Positions 62,283 to 64,000 of a stretch of DNA of 64,000 nt are shown piece by piece. Position 1 is the stretch's first letter. Each line of letters opens with the position of its first letter. The stretch covers positions 5,518,001-5,582,000 of the forward strand of contig CP119311.1 of NCBI GenBank assembly GCA_029202545.1. The letters are read 5' to 3'. Under the pieces are notes generated by a model. It was not told the origin of the DNA. It did not search any database and was given only the letters and a program-made list of their open reading frames with translations. Both the position numbers and the translations under genes were made by a program. Source of the DNA: Candidatus Pseudobacter hemicellulosilyticus. Its GTDB lineage: Bacteria > Bacteroidota > Bacteroidia > Chitinophagales > Chitinophagaceae.

Positions 62283-62360
62283 TTCAGGGCATTGGGTGAA
62301 CACCCTTCCCTATAGCCCCGCAGGGCTGTACCTATTGCATGGGAAAATTCCCTTCAATAA

Positions 62361-62810
62361 TTATTGTTGAGGATGATCCTGCTTGGCAGGATCCTGTTTA
62401 GGCTGGTTATTATCGCGCAGGCGTGCGTCCCTTGTGTTTTTCTGCACTGCAATGGCGGAAAAAAGACTGAGGGCATAGGCCATACCATAAAAACCTTTTT
62501 CACTTTTGGTCAGCGTGGCATTCCAGAGGCCGATGATCAGCAGCAGAATGGACAGCAGGGTGGTAAACCAGGAAATACCATAATAGAGATTGGTAACGGG
62601 AATACCTTCCATCTGGTCGCGCACAGCCTTCTGGACGGAGATGGCAGAGAAGAGGCCAAACATCAGGACGGTAAAATAATAGCCTTTCTCATTCAGCTCC
62701 ATCTCTGCATTCCAGAGGCCTATATTAAAAGCAATAACGCCAATAAAAAGGGAGGCCCAGGAGGCGGCTACAAAGGCGGCAGAGGGTTGTTGGTTGATTC
62801 TTTGTTCCAT
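62361..62810 (-). CDS. YiaA/YiaB-family inner-membrane protein
   Basis: The 149-residue protein contains two copies of the YiaA/YiaB two-helix unit: SLFIGVIAFNIGLWNAEMELNEKGYYFTVLMFGLFSAISVQKAVRD and LLSILLLIIGLWNATLTKSEKGFYGMAYALSLFSAIAVQKNTRD. The GLWNA and EKG(Y/F)Y repeats are the family marks. The function is unknown. It follows Crp/Fnr regulator C on the same strand behind a perfect palindrome, and is its probable target. Confidence 0.95.
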   Translation of the reverse strand: MEQRINQQPSAAFVAASWASLFIGVIAFNIGLWNAEMELNEKGYYFTVLMFGLFSAISVQKAVRDQMEGIPVTNLYYGISWFTTLLSILLLIIGLWNATLTKSEKGFYGMAYALSLFSAIAVQKNTRDARLRDNNQPKQDPAKQDHPQQ

Positions 62811-62829
62811 AAAGGATTATTTATGGGAA

Positions 62830-62877
62830 CAAATCTATAGGGCAGCCGGCAGCCTGTTTTTGACAGTTGTCAAAAAC
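62830..62877 (-). promoter_or_regulatory. Perfect 10-2-10 palindrome and promoter of the YiaA/B gene
   Basis: GTTTTTGACA and TGTCAAAAAC are exact complements separated by GT (62856-62877). On the minus strand the -7 box TAGATTTG (62830-62837) follows. The palindrome centre is 36.5 bp upstream of the last base of the -7 box, the same geometry as the two other Crp/Fnr sites in this window. Confidence 0.78.
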
Positions 62878-63005
62878 GAAGATCGGAAATGTTAAAGCAG
62901 GCTGTCCTTAAATAAGATCCCCCGATCACCGCCAGGAGAAGATGTTCAGGTGGCTGTCCCGGAAGGACACCTGCATGAACACAAGATCAAATACCAGTTG
63001 AATGA

Positions 63006-63569
63006 TCAGATCCGGCTGCGGATACGGCTTAGTGTTTCCTGCGAGATGCCCAGGTAAGAAGCCACATGGCCCAGCGGCACCCGCTCAATGATATGGGGTG
63101 TACGTTCCAGGAGGTCTTCGTACAGCTCTTTGGCGGTTTTGAACTGCGCATTCACAAACCGTTCTTCCAGCTTGATATAATATTTTTCGTAGGCGATGCG
63201 GAGCAATCGTTCCAGCTCATGATGACTGTTCAGTATGGATTGCAGGGCCTCTTTGGAAATGGACCAGAGAACACAGCCTTCCAGCAGCTGGATGCTTTCT
63301 ACAGCAGGTTGCTGGGTAATAAAACTATGGAAAGAAGTGACGAAGTCGTTCTCAAAGCCGAACCAGTGCGTGATCTCCTTGCCATCAAGCGTGTAATAAC
63401 CGCGCAGGCAGCCCTGCTGGAGAAAGTATAGTCGCCGGCAAACCTGCCCTTCCGTGATCAGGTATTCGCCCCTGGGCAGGACCAGCTCTTCAAAATGTTG
63501 GCGTAGTACCAGCTCCATTTCCGTGGAAAGCCTGTGAAGCTGTTTGAGGTGTTGCAGCAATTGATCCAT
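63006..63569 (-). CDS. Crp/Fnr-family transcriptional regulator (C)
   Basis: The 187-residue protein has the beta roll (PRGEYLITEGQVCRRLYFLQQGCLRGYYTLDGKEITHWFGFENDFVTSFHSF) and the HTH (VPLGHVASYLGISQETLSRIRSRI). This is the common Bacteroidota Crp/Fnr type. The recognition helix QETLSR differs from those of regulators A and B. It lies directly upstream of the YiaA/B gene and its palindromic promoter, and is divergent from an AraC gene. Confidence 0.93.
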   Translation of the reverse strand: MDQLLQHLKQLHRLSTEMELVLRQHFEELVLPRGEYLITEGQVCRRLYFLQQGCLRGYYTLDGKEITHWFGFENDFVTSFHSFITQQPAVESIQLLEGCVLWSISKEALQSILNSHHELERLLRIAYEKYYIKLEERFVNAQFKTAKELYEDLLERTPHIIERVPLGHVASYLGISQETLSRIRSRI

Positions 63570-63761
63570 GAATGCCGGGTTATTGGTAAATCAGTTGCAA
63601 TATAACGCCCAAAAGATAAATATGGAGACTCGATCATTGCGCCCTGAGCCGTCCAGCAAACCATCTTTGAGCCGCTCAACAAAGTAAGCCGGCAACTGTT
63701 TTGCTACCTTAGCTCCGGGAAACAGCGCTCCGCAGGGGGCCCAAACCTTCCCGGCCAGTTT

Positions 63762-64000
63762 ATGGAAAAGACTGAACAAAAACTACCACCGATCCTGTCC
63801 AGCTGTTACTTTAACGTGTCCCGCTCGGGTGAACAGTTTGTACGGGAGCATGTCCTGAGCTGCCAGGTAGCCGGAACCCTTACCGTGAACGACGGTAAAA
63901 AGGATTTTGTGTTCAACCCCGGTGAGTTCCGCTTTGTCCGGCGTAACCAGCTGGCCAAATTTGTTAAGACCCCGCCGCCTGGTGGCGAGTTCAGGTCCCT
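63762..64000 (+). CDS. AraC-family regulator, N-terminal part (runs off the window)
   Basis: The ATG at 63762 opens a frame that continues past the window end (79 codons visible). CYFNVSRSGEQFVREHVLSCQ and NPGEFRFVRRNQLAKFVKTPP match the N-terminal sensor domain of a Bacteroidota AraC subgroup. The DNA-binding domain is outside. TACCTTAG about 45 bp upstream is a weak -7-like box. Confidence 0.75.
   Translation, partial: MEKTEQKLPPILSSCYFNVSRSGEQFVREHVLSCQVAGTLTVNDGKKDFVFNPGEFRFVRRNQLAKFVKTPPPGGEFRS

Noticed and set aside
1..64000. CRISPR array, insertion sequences or rRNA genes
   Set aside because: I saw no regularly spaced repeats, no transposase, and no rRNA-like stretch; the only mobile-element enzyme is the serine recombinase.

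Overview
The window reads as a chromosome segment of a Bacteroidota bacterium, most likely from the Chitinophagaceae. Evidence for this is the SusD/DUF4843/PKD-like lipoprotein gene train, many lipoproteins, LytTR and Crp/Fnr regulators with 'ETLSRIR'-type helices, Bacteroidota-type -7 boxes (TAnnTTTG) before many genes, and almost no Shine-Dalgarno sites. The genus assignment is inference. Most of the window is visibly GC-balanced. About 18.0-20.1 kb and especially 31.0-37.1 kb are AT-richer and look acquired.

Layout. 1-9.5 kb: end of a SusC/SusD-type uptake locus (SusD, DUF4843 lipoprotein, PKD-like lipoprotein, an intact zinc metalloprotease, a paralogue whose zinc site is destroyed, a thioredoxin-fold protein), probably one operon for a proteinaceous substrate. 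9.6-14.6 kb: small proteins, a GNAT-MarR pair behind a long nested palindrome, and a split YeeE/YedE transporter. 14.7-18.0 kb: erythromycin-esterase-like protein divergent from a LytS/LytR-type two-component pair. 18-20.1 kb: unknown AT-rich genes. 20.1-25 kb: ECF sigma factor, membrane TPR protein and TPR-CHAT protease in overlapping frames. 25.4-26.4 kb: a 2-hydroxyacid dehydrogenase. 26.5-31 kb: an unrecognised three-gene membrane operon (six-TM coiled-coil protein, four-TM protein, VWA-like lipoprotein). 31.2-37.2 kb: AT-rich island with CAP protein, Crp-thioredoxin-VOC module, a 35-bp perfect inverted repeat, two coupled unknown genes and a large serine recombinase running into tRNA-Ser(UGA). 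37.3-48.1 kb: oxidoreductases (AKR, three SDRs), AraC and HxlR regulators, sterol desaturase-like protein, HAD phosphatase, glutaminyl cyclase. 48.2-64 kb: GH78 rhamnosidase, DUF2975-XRE pair, two more Crp/Fnr modules, TlpA-like protein, topoisomerase III, S10 peptidase, EreA/ChaN-like protein, and the start of another AraC regulator.

The strongest new signals are regulatory and architectural. (1) Three separate Crp/Fnr genes are each followed by a target gene whose promoter has a perfect palindrome centred 36.5-37.5 bp upstream of the last base of the -7 box; the palindrome sequence differs for each regulator. (2) Two paralogous AraC regulators share a 29-bp element (one mismatch) set exactly 49 bp from a -7 box, before an SDR-AraC operon and before the second AraC gene. 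(3) Palindromes precede GNAT-MarR, HxlR/SDR and DUF2975-XRE. (4) An active metalloprotease is translationally coupled to a pseudoprotease. (5) The sigma/anti-sigma-like/TPR-CHAT operon suggests protease-controlled sigma release. (6) The 26.5-31 kb membrane operon and the 33.8-35.5 kb gene pair are the best candidates for undescribed systems.
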